Made by a program: the position numbers and the translations under genes. DNA of 64,000 nucleotides from Pantoea sp. WMus005 (lineage in GTDB: Bacteria; Pseudomonadota; Gammaproteobacteria; Enterobacterales; Enterobacteriaceae): contig NZ_JACBXU010000001.1 in the NCBI RefSeq assembly GCF_013415305.1, positions 1,240,001 to 1,304,000 on the forward strand, in the 5' to 3' direction. Below the pieces are notes generated by a model that did not search any database, was not told where the DNA came from, and saw only the letters and a program-made list of their open reading frames with translations. Numbering within the stretch: position 1 is the stretch's first letter; the number at the start of each line of letters is the position of its first letter. This document shows positions 36,608-46,212 of the stretch, piece by piece.

Positions 36608-38604
36608 ATCTTCAGTGGCTGGCCTGGGATCAACTGCCCTGGATTAAGGCGAACGCCGGTCAGTGGCGCTATGCGTTGCGTAATGCTATTGCGATGTGTC
36701 TGGCGCTGAGCATCGCCTATGGGCTGGATCTCGATGAGCCTTACTGGGCGATGACCTCTGCCGCCGTGATCAGTTTTCCCACTGTCGGCGGCGCGATCAG
36801 TAAAAGTTTTGGCCGTATTGTCGGCAGCTTGCTGGGAGCAAGCGCCGCGCTGCTGATTGCCGGACATACCCTGAATGAACCATGGTTGTTTACCTTTGCG
36901 ATTGCGGGGTGGCTGGCGCTCTGCACCGGCATTTCAAACCACTACCAGAATAATGTCGCTTACGCGTTTTCACTGACGGGTTACACCGCCGCCATCATCG
37001 CCTTCAGCAGCGTGAATATCACCGATATCACTACGCTGTGGACTATTGCGCAGGCACGCGTCTGTGAAGTGATTTGCGGCATTCTCTGCGCCGGATTGAT
37101 GATGATGGTGCTGCCGAGCACTTCCGATGGCGAAGCGCTGATTACCTCACTGAAGCAAATGCACGCCCGGTTGCTGGAGCATGCGGTGTTACTGTTGCAG
37201 CCCTCAGCAAGCGATACCATTCGTGTCGCGCATGAAAACGTCATCAGCCAGATCCTGACCATGAATCTGCTGCGGATTCAGGCGTTCTGGAGCCACTATC
37301 GCTTTCGCCGACAGAATAACGTCCTGAACTATGTGCTGCACCAGCAGCTGCGACTCACCAGCGTACTTTCCAGCCTGCGCCGTATGTTACTGAACTGGCC
37401 GGACGCGCCTGATGCGCTGTTTGAGGCATTGCAACGCCTGCTGGCTGAGCTGGCAAAACCCGCGTGCGATAAATATCGTCTGGCGCAAATTCTGCGCAGC
37501 GTGACGCCTGCGACGGATGGCGACTACCGGCAACGTGCCTTTTGTCAGCGGCTGCGCTACTTCTGCTGGATGTACCTCAACGTGCTACGCTGGATTCGAC
37601 TGCTCGATCGCGCCGATGCCGATACCCGCTTTCAGCCGCCGCCGGTTCCGGCACTGGCGCGCGACAGTGACAGTGCCGAAGCGGGCTGGAGCGCCCTGCG
37701 GACCTTCTGTGTGATCGTGCTGGGCTGCGCATTCTGGATCAATACGCAATGGTCTTCCGGGGCTTCCGCGCTCACCCTGACCGCCATTGCCTGCGTGCTT
37801 TATGCTTCCGTGCCCTCACCCGGCGGCAGCGTTACGCTGCTGCTGAAAACTCTGCTATGGCTGTTTGCGTTTAGCTTTGTGATGAAGTTTGGCCTGATGG
37901 TGCAGATCAGTCAGCTATGGCAGTTTTTACTGTTTTTATTTCCGCTGCTGGTGACCCTGCAACTCTTCAAGCTGCAGCAGAAACAGCGGGCTGGGATGTG
38001 GGGACAGTTCATCGTCTTTATGGGCTCGTTTATTGCGGTGACGAATCCGCCCACCTGGGATTATCAGGACTTTTTTAACGATAACATCGCCAAAGTCTGC
38101 GGCGTGTTGCTCGCCTGGCTGGCGTTCCAGATTCTGCGGCCCAGTTCTGATGCGCGACGCAGCCGACGGCATATCCGGGCGTTGCGGCTGGCATTTCTTG
38201 ATCAACTGCGGCAACGGCCCCGTCTCAGCGAGAGTCGTTTCGAATCGCAGATTTACCACCGTATCAGCCAGCTCAGTCACAGCCGTGATGAGCAGGCGCG
38301 CGTCTGGCTACTGCGCTGGGGTGTGGTGCTGCTTAATTGCTCGCATATTGTCTGGCAGTTGCGTGAATGGCGCGCCGGTTCGGCAGCACTGATGACGTTC
38401 CGTGATAACAGCCTGCAAAATTTACAGCAGATTATCAGCAGCCGCGGCGTGCGCCACAGCTCGCTGGATCGGATGCTGACGGAACTGGAAGAGACCATTG
38501 CCACATTACTGGCGCTGGAAAACAACGAGGCCAGCGAACTGGCGGGAATTATCTGGCGATTACGCTGTTCGCTGGCACAGCTGAAGCAGGCGGTACCGGC
38601 GTGA
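36604..38604 (+). CDS. ydhK: YdhK, FUSC/AaeB-like efflux protein
   Basis: 666-residue inner-membrane protein of the fusaric-acid resistance family. It has two blocks of about five hydrophobic segments (residues 25-170 and 360-500), each followed by a cytoplasmic helical domain. Translationally coupled to ydhJ (ATGA). Its stop codon abuts the stop codon of the convergent lipoprotein gene with no spacing, so no terminator fits between them. Confidence 0.94.
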   Translation: MNLQWLAWDQLPWIKANAGQWRYALRNAIAMCLALSIAYGLDLDEPYWAMTSAAVISFPTVGGAISKSFGRIVGSLLGASAALLIAGHTLNEPWLFTFAIAGWLALCTGISNHYQNNVAYAFSLTGYTAAIIAFSSVNITDITTLWTIAQARVCEVICGILCAGLMMMVLPSTSDGEALITSLKQMHARLLEHAVLLLQPSASDTIRVAHENVISQILTMNLLRIQAFWSHYRFRRQNNVLNYVLHQQLRLTSVLSSLRRMLLNWPDAPDALFEALQRLLAELAKPACDKYRLAQILRSVTPATDGDYRQRAFCQRLRYFCWMYLNVLRWIRLLDRADADTRFQPPPVPALARDSDSAEAGWSALRTFCVIVLGCAFWINTQWSSGASALTLTAIACVLYASVPSPGGSVTLLLKTLLWLFAFSFVMKFGLMVQISQLWQFLLFLFPLLVTLQLFKLQQKQRAGMWGQFIVFMGSFIAVTNPPTWDYQDFFNDNIAKVCGVLLAWLAFQILRPSSDARRSRRHIRALRLAFLDQLRQRPRLSESRFESQIYHRISQLSHSRDEQARVWLLRWGVVLLNCSHIVWQLREWRAGSAALMTFRDNSLQNLQQIISSRGVRHSSLDRMLTELEETIATLLALENNEASELAGIIWRLRCSLAQLKQAVPA

Positions 38605-39072
38605 TTACTGGCAATATTGCTGCTGCTGCCGGTTAAAATCCTCCTGCAACTGTTGTAGCGTTTTATGGCCTTCGAAGCGGGTTTTATCCATTTCAGTCAT
38701 AGGTTCGATCACCAGCGCTTTCTCATCGGGTGAGAAGATGAACCGGCGTGTGAGGTCGGTGCCGGTAAAACTTTGACCGTGGATGCCGCCGCACACCATG
38801 GTCATAGTGCGCCGATTGATGGTGGTATCAGTGAAATTGGTTTCGGTGGCGCTGCGAAAGACCTGATCACAGCCCTGTGCTTCCAGCTTGCGCACCATGT
38901 TGCGGCTCAGCCATTCCCGGCCTTTGGCGATCTTTTCGCAGGTGACACGCATCGGGCTGGTGTCAATGGTGCGCTGAAGTTCCCGTCCGGTTTCAGTAAC
39001 CAGTTGCGTCTCATTGGGTTTATCGCATCCCACCAGCAGCAGACACAGCAGTAATGCGCCCTTAAATTTCAT
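38605..39072 (-). CDS. Uncharacterised lipoprotein
   Basis: 155-residue predicted lipoprotein: MKFKGALLLCLLLVGC with lipobox LVGC, preceded by AGGA. The mature part is hydrophilic with four more cysteines (VTCEK, GCDQ, MVCGG, QYCQ) that could form disulfides, and a Gln-rich C-terminus. No family recognised. E. coli has no gene here between ydhK and sodC. Confidence 0.75.
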   Translation of the reverse strand: MKFKGALLLCLLLVGCDKPNETQLVTETGRELQRTIDTSPMRVTCEKIAKGREWLSRNMVRKLEAQGCDQVFRSATETNFTDTTINRRTMTMVCGGIHGQSFTGTDLTRRFIFSPDEKALVIEPMTEMDKTRFEGHKTLQQLQEDFNRQQQQYCQ

Positions 39073-39164
39073 TTTCCTGCTCCTTTCCCCATCACGCTTT
39101 CTTACCTGAATCAATATCATAGGGGGGAAATGTCAGGGATGGTACAACAATTCATAAACAGTCA

Positions 39165-39197
39165 GGAGAAAAGCGGGCGGCCATTGCCTGCCGCCCG
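39165..39197 (-). terminator. Terminator downstream of sodC
   Basis: On the minus strand CGGGCGGC-AGGCAATG-GCCGCCCG is followed by CTTTTCTCC. It lies just after the sodC stop. Confidence 0.75.
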
Positions 39198-39202
39198 AAA
39201 AT

Positions 39203-39721
39203 TCAGATTACACCGCAGGCATACCGCGCACCGCCGCCGCCCAGCGGTTTAGGATGGTCGGCATGATTATCCCCACCGACATGCACCATCAGCGCTTTGC
39301 CTTTAATCTCTTTTAACGATTTCAGACGCGGTGCCAGCACCGGATAGGTCGCGTTGCCTTTGTCATCGACATAGACCGCAGGCAGGTCGCCCAGGTGTCC
39401 CTCTGCATAGGGCCCCAGATGTTTACCGCTGCTGGCCGGATCAAGGTGCCCACCAGCTGCACCAGCGGCGACCCTTTTTCCGTCAGACTCGCCCGGCTCA
39501 CAGCTGCCTTTGGCATGAACATGGAAACCATGAATGCCCGGCTGAAGCCCCTGCAGATCCGGTGTGAACTGCAGACCATACTGTGTCTCGTCAATCGTTA
39601 CGGTGCCCAGCGATTTTCCAATCCCTTCAGCGGTAACCTGATGGATCGTAACCTGCTCGCTGGCAGCCTGTGCTGCACCGCAGGCGATCAGAGCGGATAG
39701 CGCAACTGCTTTCATTTTCAT
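39203..39721 (-). CDS. sodC: Periplasmic Cu/Zn superoxide dismutase
   Basis: 172-residue exported enzyme that dismutates superoxide in the periplasm. The signal peptide ends GAAQA. Metal and active-site segments are visible: GIHGFHVHAKGSCEP (Cu His and disulfide Cys), GGHLDP and GPYAEGHLGDLPA (Zn loop), VHVGGDNHAD and RYACGVI. GGAG precedes the ATG. Same place as in E. coli. Confidence 0.97.
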   Translation of the reverse strand: MKMKAVALSALIACGAAQAASEQVTIHQVTAEGIGKSLGTVTIDETQYGLQFTPDLQGLQPGIHGFHVHAKGSCEPGESDGKRVAAGAAGGHLDPASSGKHLGPYAEGHLGDLPAVYVDDKGNATYPVLAPRLKSLKEIKGKALMVHVGGDNHADHPKPLGGGGARYACGVI

Positions 39722-39805
39722 GGTGACTCCATTTGCATCCCAGGGGTTGAGATAAGTCTGGTCGCTGTTGCGCTATTTTGCTGAAAATTGACGCAGTTTT
39801 ACGCT

Positions 39806-40702
39806 TCAGGGCACATCAAATCCCAGGGCGGCCTTGCGAATCCGGAACCACTGCTGGCGAGTCAGGATTACGTTCAGTGACCCGGCAGCCTCGCTGACCC
39901 GCGCTGCTCTACCTGAACCAATGATCGGCAGCGGGCGCGATGGCAGCATCAGTATCCAGGCATAGACCACCTGCTCCAGGCTGGTGGCACCGGTTTCCTG
40001 CCGCACGGCTTCCAGTTCGTTACGCAGCGGCTGGAAATGGGGATCGTTAAACAGGCGACCACCACCCAGACAGGACCAGGCCATCGGACGAATGCGCAGC
40101 TGCTGACACTGATCCAGCGATCCATCAAGCAGCACGCTTTGCTGAACCGGTGAGATCTCCAGCTGATTCGTCACCAGCGAGAACGGCAGACGGGATTGCA
40201 GCAGGGAAAACTGTGATGGTGTGAAGTTGGAGACGCCAAAATGCAGAACCTTGCCGCTGTGATGCAGCGCCATAAAGGCTTCAGCGACCTCATCAGCCGC
40301 CATCAGCGGATCGGGCCGATGGATGAGCAGCAAATCGAGCCGATCGATGTGGAAATGGCGTAATGAGTTTTCAGCACTCTGCAGGATATGACGTTTATCA
40401 GTAATGTAATGACCAATCTGGTGCTCAGGCCGGGCGCGGGTGGCAATGCCGCACTTGGTCACAATCTGTAGCTGGTCGCGCAGTCCGGGTGCCAGTTTCA
40501 GTGCCTCGCCAAAGGCCGCCTCACACTGGTAATCACCGTAGATGTCCGCATGATCAACAGTTGTAATACCCAGCTCCAGATGGTGCTCAATAAACGCGAC
40601 CCGCTCCTGAGGCGACATACCCCACTCCATCAGACGCCAATACCCCATAATCAGCGGTGAAAAATCGGGCCCCTGTGAGGCGATGGCTTGCGGTTCTAAC
40701 AT
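39806..40702 (-). CDS. ydhF: Aldo/keto reductase YdhF
   Basis: 298-residue NADPH-dependent oxidoreductase matching E. coli YdhF: TTVDHADIYGDYQCEAAFGE (active-site Tyr), KCGI with the catalytic Lys, LLIHRPDPLM, HFGVSNFTPSQF and LPIIGSGR cofactor segments. The start at 40702 has GGAG at good spacing. Substrate unknown. Confidence 0.95.
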   Translation of the reverse strand: MLEPQAIASQGPDFSPLIMGYWRLMEWGMSPQERVAFIEHHLELGITTVDHADIYGDYQCEAAFGEALKLAPGLRDQLQIVTKCGIATRARPEHQIGHYITDKRHILQSAENSLRHFHIDRLDLLLIHRPDPLMAADEVAEAFMALHHSGKVLHFGVSNFTPSQFSLLQSRLPFSLVTNQLEISPVQQSVLLDGSLDQCQQLRIRPMAWSCLGGGRLFNDPHFQPLRNELEAVRQETGATSLEQVVYAWILMLPSRPLPIIGSGRAARVSEAAGSLNVILTRQQWFRIRKAALGFDVP

Positions 40703-40770
40703 GACGTTCTCCCTGTTGCGCGTGGGCTGCAATTAATGTGTCAGAGAGTATAACGGAAAGCGCAACGTCG

Positions 40771-41010
40771 TCAGAATAACTCCGGCTGTTGCGGTTCGGG
40801 CGTCTCGTCGCCTTTCTGCTGCCGCTGCAGACGCTGACGACGCTGCTGACAAAGACGGATGACCTCACGCTTCTGGGCATCGCTGAAGCGAAGCCAGTTG
40901 AACCGCTCATCGCGGCTGCGTAAACATCCCAGGCAGTAGCCGCGCGCATCCGTCTGGCAGATGCCGCGACAGGGACTGGGAACCGGGAAAAACTCAAGCT
41001 GCTCGGCCAC
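40771..41010 (-). CDS. ydhL: DUF1289 protein YdhL
   Basis: 79 residues equal to E. coli YdhL in length. It starts at GTG in the context GGAGTCGTG-GTG. It contains the Cys-rich DUF1289 motif SPCRGICQTDARGYCLGCLR, which may bind metal, then a helical tail and QQPELF. The open frame reaches 41154, but that part overlaps the nemR promoter and has no similarity. Function unknown. Confidence 0.9.
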   Translation of the reverse strand: MAEQLEFFPVPSPCRGICQTDARGYCLGCLRSRDERFNWLRFSDAQKREVIRLCQQRRQRLQRQQKGDETPEPQQPELF

Positions 41011-41154
41011 CACGACTCCGGATTCACAGAATAAACAGTTAACTAAAAAGCGTAGCCTGTTTACACAGGAAGTAAGCCCTGACCGGTCACAATTATCCTT
41101 TTCTTTCATGGACAGGTGAACACTCTGTGCCAAACGCCTGGTGCAAGGTTGCAT

Positions 41155-41170
41155 TAGACCGACTGGTCTA
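41155..41170. promoter_or_regulatory. NemR operator upstream of nemR
   Basis: TAGACC-GACT-GGTCTA, a perfect palindrome of the NemR type, 14 bp before nemR. Confidence 0.9.
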
Positions 41171-41184
41171 CTAACCTCGTTGCT

Positions 41185-41781
41185 ATGAATAAGACGCTAC
41201 AACGCAATGAAACCCGCGAACACCTGCTCCAGACAGGTGAGCAACTCTGTCTGCAGCGCGGCTTTACCGGAATGGGCCTCAGCGAACTGCTGACGCAGGC
41301 GGCGGTGCCGAAAGGCTCCTTCTACTACTATTTCCGCTCTAAAGAGGCGTTTGGCGTGGCGTTACTGGAACGCTACTTTGCGCGTTTCCTGCAGGATGTA
41401 GCGTTACAGCTTAATCAGACCAGCGGCACGCCGCGTGAGCGCCTGCTTAATCACTTTCGTGCTGCCGTTGAGCTGTTTGTGGAGCAGGGCCATATTGTTG
41501 GCTGTCTGGGCGTCAAAGTCTCCGCTGAAGTGTGCGATCTCTCTGAGCCAATGCGTGACGCATTGCAGCAGGGCGCGGCGAAGATCACTGCGCTCTACGC
41601 CCGGACACTCATCGCTGCAGAGCAGCAGGAGACGCTGAACCTGCCACAGCCTCCCGCGCAAATGGCAGAATTACTGTCGCTGTTGTGGCTCGGCGCCAGT
41701 CTGCAGAGCAAAATTTCCCGCGAGGCGCAGCCACTGCGTCTGGCACTAAGTACCATCGAACAGTGGCTTAAAATTCACTGA
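41185..41781 (+). CDS. nemR: Redox/electrophile-sensing repressor NemR
   Basis: 198-residue TetR-family repressor of nemA and gloA; in E. coli it responds to hypochlorite, methylglyoxal and quinones through Cys106. The DNA-binding part is nearly identical to E. coli (QLCLQRGFTGMGLSELL, PKGSFYYYFRSKEAFGV). The equivalent reactive Cys is kept in GHIVGCLGVK, while the C-terminal half diverges more. Operators flank the gene at both ends. Confidence 0.95.
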   Translation: MNKTLQRNETREHLLQTGEQLCLQRGFTGMGLSELLTQAAVPKGSFYYYFRSKEAFGVALLERYFARFLQDVALQLNQTSGTPRERLLNHFRAAVELFVEQGHIVGCLGVKVSAEVCDLSEPMRDALQQGAAKITALYARTLIAAEQQETLNLPQPPAQMAELLSLLWLGASLQSKISREAQPLRLALSTIEQWLKIH

Positions 41782-41800
41782 TTTTTAAAAAACATGTTTG

Positions 41801-41815
41801 TAGACGACTGGTCTA
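41801..41815. promoter_or_regulatory. Second NemR operator, between nemR and nemA
   Basis: TAGAC-GACTG-GTCTA repeats the upstream operator with one base fewer, 17 bp before the nemA start. nemA may have a separately repressed promoter. Confidence 0.75.
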
Positions 41816-41831
41816 CTAATCAGGAGCTATT

Positions 41832-42929
41832 ATGGCGAGTACCCAGCTGTTTCGTCCGCTGAAAGTCGGCGCAATTACCGTCCCAAACCGCGTATTCATG
41901 GCACCGCTGACCCGTCTGCGCAGCATTGAGCCAGGCGACATCCCTACCCCGATGATGGCGGAATATTACCGCCAGCGTGCCAGCGCAGGGCTGATTATCA
42001 CCGAAGCGACCCAGATCTCTTTCCAGGCGAAGGGCTATGCCGGTGCGCCGGGCTTACATACACAGCCACAGATTGCGGCATGGAAAGCGATTAACGAAGG
42101 TGTGCATCAGGCTGGCGGTCACACCGCAGTACAGTTATGGCATACCGGTCGTATCTCTCACAACAGCGTGCAGCCGGAAGGCAAAGCCCCCGTCGCTCCA
42201 TCGGCGATTGCCGCAGGCACCCGTACTTCACTGCGTGCTGAAGATGGCAGCGTTTATCGCGAAGATACTTCGACGCCACGTGAACTGACTGTGCCCGAGA
42301 TTCAGCAGATCGTGGCAGATTTTGGTCAGGCTGCGGCTAACGCGCGTGAAGCCGACTTTGACCTGCTTGAGCTGCACTCCGCGCACGGCTACCTGATTCA
42401 TCAGTTCCTGGCGCCAGATTCAAACCAGCGTACCGATGAATATGGCGGCAGCATCGAAAAACGCGGTCACTTTGCGCTGGAAGTGGTTGATGCGGTCATC
42501 GCTAACTGGTCAGCCGATCGTATTGGTATTCGCGTCTCGCCAATCGGCAGCTTCCAGAATCTGGACAACGGCCCGGATGAAGAAGAAGCGGCGCTGTGGT
42601 ACATCGCAGAGCTGGCGAAACGCAACATTGCCTATTTGCACCTTTCAGAGCCAGACTGGGCCGGTGGTCAGCCTTACACCGACGCCTTCCGTCAGAAAGT
42701 GCGTGATCTCTTCCCGGGTGCCATCATTGGTGCCGGTGCCTACACCGTTGAGAAAGCGGACGATCTGATCGGTCGCGGTCTGATCGATGCGGTTGCGTTT
42801 GGTCGTGATTACATTGCTAACCCGGATCTGGTTGAGCGTCTGCAGCAGGACGCCCCACTCAATCCACAGCGTCCGGAAAGCTTCTACGGCGGCGGCGCTG
42901 AAGGTTATATCGACTACCCGACGCTGTAA
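41832..42929 (+). CDS. nemA: N-ethylmaleimide reductase
   Basis: 365-residue Old Yellow Enzyme family FMN protein that reduces electrophiles and nitro compounds with NADPH. Motifs: [47 protein letters not shown] and [20 protein letters not shown] precedes the ATG. nemR-nemA-gloA order as in E. coli. Confidence 0.97.
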   Translation: MASTQLFRPLKVGAITVPNRVFMAPLTRLRSIEPGDIPTPMMAEYYRQRASAGLIITEATQISFQAKGYAGAPGLHTQPQIAAWKAINEGVHQAGGHTAVQLWHTGRISHNSVQPEGKAPVAPSAIAAGTRTSLRAEDGSVYREDTSTPRELTVPEIQQIVADFGQAAANAREADFDLLELHSAHGYLIHQFLAPDSNQRTDEYGGSIEKRGHFALEVVDAVIANWSADRIGIRVSPIGSFQNLDNGPDEEEAALWYIAELAKRNIAYLHLSEPDWAGGQPYTDAFRQKVRDLFPGAIIGAGAYTVEKADDLIGRGLIDAVAFGRDYIANPDLVERLQQDAPLNPQRPESFYGGGAEGYIDYPTL

Positions 42930-42937
42930 CCGTTTTG

Positions 42938-42966
42938 GGCTGCCGTCCGGGACGATGGCGGCAGCC
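42938..42966 (+). repeat. Hairpin between nemA and gloA
   Basis: GGCTGCCG and CGGCAGCC form an 8-bp stem 8 bp after nemA. No T tract follows, so it may stabilise or partly attenuate the nemA-gloA transcript. Confidence 0.6.
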
Positions 42967-43045
42967 ATTATTCAAGGGCGATTTTCATCGCTATACTTAT
43001 CGCCTGGGTCATCCGGCGATGGCGTTTTATTTTAAAGAGGATGTT

Positions 43046-43453
43046 ATGCGTTTACTTCATACCATGCTGCGCGTTGGCGATCTGCAACGTTCTATCGACT
43101 TCTATACCCGTGTGCTGGGCATGCGCGTGCTGCGTCAGAGCGAAAACACCGAATATAAATATACCCTGGCCTTTGTGGGCTACACCGACGAGAGCGAAGG
43201 TGCGGTGATCGAGCTGACCTACAACTGGGGCGTCGATAAGTATGACCTCGGTAATGCTTATGGTCATATTGCGCTGGGCGTTGATGACGCAGCAGCGGCC
43301 TGCGAACGTATCCGCAAAGATGGCGGCAACGTGACGCGTGAAGCCGGCCCGGTTAAAGGCGGCTCCACCATTATTGCCTTTGTTGAAGATCCCGATGGCT
43401 ACAAAATCGAGCTGATCGAAAATAAAGATGCCGGCAACGGCCTGGGCAACTAA
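43046..43453 (+). CDS. gloA: Glyoxalase I
   Basis: Isomerises the methylglyoxal-glutathione adduct to S-lactoylglutathione. 135 residues as in E. coli; metal ligands are visible in the His5 region ([13 protein letters not shown]), Glu ([10 protein letters not shown]), His ([10 protein letters not shown]) and Glu (YKIELIE). AAAGAGG precedes the ATG at 43046; the open frame to 42935 lies upstream of the family start. Member of the NemR regulon. Confidence 0.97.
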   Translation: MRLLHTMLRVGDLQRSIDFYTRVLGMRVLRQSENTEYKYTLAFVGYTDESEGAVIELTYNWGVDKYDLGNAYGHIALGVDDAAAACERIRKDGGNVTREAGPVKGGSTIIAFVEDPDGYKIELIENKDAGNGLGN

Positions 43454-43573
43454 ACCTGCTCCTCAGCCTGCCCGTCCGGGTGGGCTGAATCCCCTTCTCT
43501 TCGCTTCATCTGCTGCACCCGGCCCCGTTTTTTGCCATAATACGCGCTGCCCTTTTTCTGCAACGAGATCCTG

Positions 43574-44242
43574 ATGTCTGAATCGAATTCCCCCAATGCA
43601 CTCAATCAACGTTTCCGTGGCTTCTATCCGGTGGTGATCGACGTCGAAACCGCCGGTTTCAACGCGCAAACCGATGCGTTACTGGAGATTGCCGCTATCA
43701 CGCTGAAAATGGATGAAGAGGGATGGATTCAGATTGACCAGACGCTGCACTTCAACGTTGAACCTTTTGTTGGATCGCTGCTGCATCCGGAAGCGCTGGC
43801 TTTTACCGGTATCGACCCGAGTAATCCGCTGCGCGGTGCAGTGAGTGAATATGAAGCGCTGCACGCCATTTTCAAAATGGTGCGTAAAGGCATTAAAGAT
43901 AGCGGCTGCAATCGCGCCATTATGGTGGCGCATAATGCCACCTTCGACCTGAACTTTATGTCAGCGGCCGCAGAGCGTGCCAGCCTGAAGCGTAATCCGT
44001 TTCACCCGTTTGCCACTTTTGATACCGCGGCTCTGAGCGGACTGGTGCTGGGTCAGACGGTGCTGGCGAAAGCCTGTATTGCGGCAGGAATGGAGTTTGA
44101 CAGTACGCAGGCGCATTCGGCGCTCTATGACACGCAGCAGACGGCGACGCTGTTCTGCGAGCTGGTGAACCGCTGGAAACGGTTAGGTGGCTGGCCACTG
44201 CCCTTTGCGGAAGGTGATACAGAAGCCACGACATCCGCATAA
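43574..44242 (+). CDS. rnt: Ribonuclease T
   Basis: DEDD-family 3'-5' exonuclease for tRNA end turnover and stable RNA maturation. 222 residues with [10 protein letters not shown] (first Asp/Glu), [13 protein letters not shown] and the [15 protein letters not shown]is-Asp site. CCATAATACG upstream may be the -10. In E. coli lhr follows; here grxD follows directly in the opposite direction. Confidence 0.97.
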   Translation: MSESNSPNALNQRFRGFYPVVIDVETAGFNAQTDALLEIAAITLKMDEEGWIQIDQTLHFNVEPFVGSLLHPEALAFTGIDPSNPLRGAVSEYEALHAIFKMVRKGIKDSGCNRAIMVAHNATFDLNFMSAAAERASLKRNPFHPFATFDTAALSGLVLGQTVLAKACIAAGMEFDSTQAHSALYDTQQTATLFCELVNRWKRLGGWPLPFAEGDTEATTSA

Positions 44243-44260
44243 GGGATGCCGCAATGAGAA

Positions 44261-44287
44261 AGGCCGACGTGATGTCGGCCTTTTTTT
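44261..44287. terminator. Bidirectional terminator between rnt and grxD
   Basis: AGGCCGAC-GTGAT-GTCGGCCT followed by TTTTTTT on the plus strand, only 18 bp after rnt and reaching the grxD stop. Confidence 0.92.
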
Positions 44288-44618
44288 ATTCTGCTTCTTT
44301 AAACTTCTCTGCAGTCTCTTTAATCAGCGTCTGCAGTTCACCACGTTGTAACATCTCAACGATGATGTCGCATCCACCGACCAGCTCGCCATCGACCCAC
44401 AGCTGCGGGAAGGTTGGCCAGTTAGCGAATTTCGGCATCTCGGCACGAATATCCGGGTTCTGCAGAATATCCACGTAAGCAAAACGCTCACCACAGGCTG
44501 ACAGCGCCTGGACCGCCTGAGCAGAGAAACCACAGCTAGGCAGTTTCGGGGAACCTTTCATGTACAGCAGGATCGGGTTTTCTGCGATCTGGCGCTGAAT
44601 TTTTTCTACAGTACTCAT
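44286..44618 (-). CDS. grxD: Monothiol glutaredoxin Grx4
   Basis: 110-residue CGFS-type glutaredoxin (PSCGFS at about residues 27-32) with WPTFPQLWVDGELVGGCDI for glutathione and Fe-S binding. It carries [2Fe-2S] clusters with BolA proteins in iron-sulfur trafficking. Confidence 0.97.
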   Translation of the reverse strand: MSTVEKIQRQIAENPILLYMKGSPKLPSCGFSAQAVQALSACGERFAYVDILQNPDIRAEMPKFANWPTFPQLWVDGELVGGCDIIVEMLQRGELQTLIKETAEKFKEAE

Positions 44619-44810
44619 TATTGCCTTCCTTAATTCGTCACTTCGTGTTTGTTTATTGTAGCGACTTCGCAGCCTGACTGAAAACGAGATTTTGACCGCT
44701 GCCCGATTAAATCGCCATCATTGTTAAGTCCTGCTTCGGGACGCTTTAATTCATGATTATTAACAGCTGGTAACAGTTTAATAATTCGTAATAATTTCGT
44801 TGATATAAGA

Positions 44811-44834
44811 CGCTGAAAATGTTCATTTTCAGCG
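44811..44834. repeat. 24-bp palindrome in the grxD-mepH intergenic region
   Basis: CGCTGAAAATG and CATTTTCAGCG are perfect 11-bp arms separated by TT. It lies in the 368-bp divergent region between grxD and mepH, which otherwise shows no gene. It could be an operator or a hairpin in the mepH leader. Confidence 0.75.
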
Positions 44835-44986
44835 CGATTACGTGGGTTGCAAAGATTAATATTAAAAGGCATTACAGTTTTTAAACGAACTGGACTAGAA
44901 TGGCCTGGGCGCTGATCCTGGATCAGATTAATCTCAACTTTGTCGCGGTGCGTAGTGGCCCTGACAACTTAACTAATCAACGGACT

Positions 44987-45796
44987 ATGCGTTTAATCAT
45001 TACGCTTTTCATGCTGGCCTTTGCGCAACTGTTTTTCAACGTCGCTGCTGCTTCACCGCACGCGCCGGTGAACGTCAGTACGCATAAAGCAGAAAAAAAG
45101 AGTGCGCGCGACGATGAGCGCCGCAAGCGTCGCCAGGTGAAAACGGTGACGAAAAAGACTCGCCTCAGCCCTGTTCAAAAACTCAAAACTAAAAAACAGA
45201 AAAAAGTTGAACTCACCGCTAAACAGACGCCTGCTAAGAAGACCTCGCTCAAAACTGCCCGTATCAGCAAAACCAAAGAAAAAAATAAAGAGAAGAAACG
45301 CTATGGTCATGAGCGTCTGCTGAAAACGGCTGAGGTCACCGCCAGCGAGCCTGGTACAATTAAGATGAGCAAATCTCACCGTCAGCGCTACCAGAAGGCG
45401 CGCGAAACGGCGATGACCAAGCTGATGGGTCAGTTGGGTAAACCGTATCAGTGGGGTGGCACGTCACCGCATACCGGTTTCGATTGCAGTGGTCTGGTCT
45501 GGTACGCCTATAAAGATCTGGTCAAGTTTAAGATCCCCCGTACCGCTAACGAGATGTATCACCTGCGTGACGCTGCGCCAATCAAGCGTGAGTCGCTGGA
45601 GAAAGGTGATCTGGTCTTCTTCCGTATTAATGGGCGCGGTACTGCGGATCATGTTGGCGTTTACCTGGGCGATGGCAAATTTATCCAGTCGCCACGTACC
45701 GGCAAAGATATTCAGATCAGCGCATTAGGTGAAGATTACTGGCAGCGCCACTACATCGGCGCTCGTCGGGTGATGACGCCAAAAACCATACGCTGA
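44987..45796 (+). CDS. mepH: Murein DD-endopeptidase MepH (NlpC/P60)
   Basis: Cleaves D-Ala-mDAP peptide cross-links during cell-wall growth. The ATG at 44987 begins a signal peptide (MRLIITLFMLAFAQLFFNVA) and gives 269 residues, close to E. coli. A very Lys/Arg-rich linker (about residues 30-125) precedes the NlpC/P60 domain with FDCSGLVWYAY (catalytic Cys) and ADHVGVYLG (His). The upstream frame to 44900 lacks a signal peptide start. Confidence 0.94.
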   Translation: MRLIITLFMLAFAQLFFNVAAASPHAPVNVSTHKAEKKSARDDERRKRRQVKTVTKKTRLSPVQKLKTKKQKKVELTAKQTPAKKTSLKTARISKTKEKNKEKKRYGHERLLKTAEVTASEPGTIKMSKSHRQRYQKARETAMTKLMGQLGKPYQWGGTSPHTGFDCSGLVWYAYKDLVKFKIPRTANEMYHLRDAAPIKRESLEKGDLVFFRINGRGTADHVGVYLGDGKFIQSPRTGKDIQISALGEDYWQRHYIGARRVMTPKTIR

Positions 45797-45812
45797 GCAG
45801 CATTACAGGCAG

Positions 45813-45841
45813 AAAAAAGCCGGGATATTCCCGGCTTTTTT
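45813..45841. terminator. Bidirectional terminator between mepH and cydH
   Basis: AAAAAAGCCGGG-ATATT-CCCGGCTTTTTT, directly followed by the convergent cydH stop. Confidence 0.94.
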
Positions 45842-45842
45842 A

Positions 45843-45932
45843 TTAGTGCAGAATGGCGGTAAAACTAAAGGCCACAATCATCAGCAGACAGCCCACGGTG
45901 GTCATTAACGCCAGTTTAAGATCGGTACTCAT
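45843..45932 (-). CDS. cydH: Cytochrome bd-I accessory subunit CydH (YnhF)
   Basis: 29-residue single-span membrane peptide, too short for routine calling: MSTDLKLALMTTVGCLLMIV, then AFSFTAILH. The MSTDLK start and TAxLH end match E. coli YnhF/CydH, a subunit of cytochrome bd-I oxidase. GGAG precedes the ATG. In E. coli it also lies just before purR; sodB and ydhP, which separate it from mepH there, are missing here. Confidence 0.9.
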   Translation of the reverse strand: MSTDLKLALMTTVGCLLMIVAFSFTAILH

Positions 45933-46152
45933 TGCTTGCTCCTTAGTCACACAATGTGTAGGGATATGGCATTTTCCCACACAGCCCGGTAAAAATCTCG
46001 TTTTATCCGTCCAGCCTTGTTAGAATCCCGCCTTTGTTGCGCAACGCGCGCAACTCTGATTCCGTTTGCGCATCTTTTACAGCGTTTATTCATCGCCCCA
46101 GGCCAGTTTACGAGCCGGAAAGCTGCATTTTTGCGTAAAAAACCCTGAGCAG

Positions 46153-46168
46153 ACGCAAACGTTTAACA
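46153..46168 (+). promoter_or_regulatory. PurR operator upstream of purR
   Basis: ACGCAAACGTTTAACA closely matches the PurR consensus (ACGCAAACGTTTNCNT) 45 bp before purR, indicating autoregulation. Confidence 0.88.
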
Positions 46169-46212
46169 CTACGCTTATCATAGAGTTAGATAAGCACTGG
46201 AGTCCGATTTTC

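Noticed and set aside
46060..46076. Second PurR box near CCGTTTGCGCATC
   Set aside because: Only half of the palindrome matches; the site at 46153 is clearly better.
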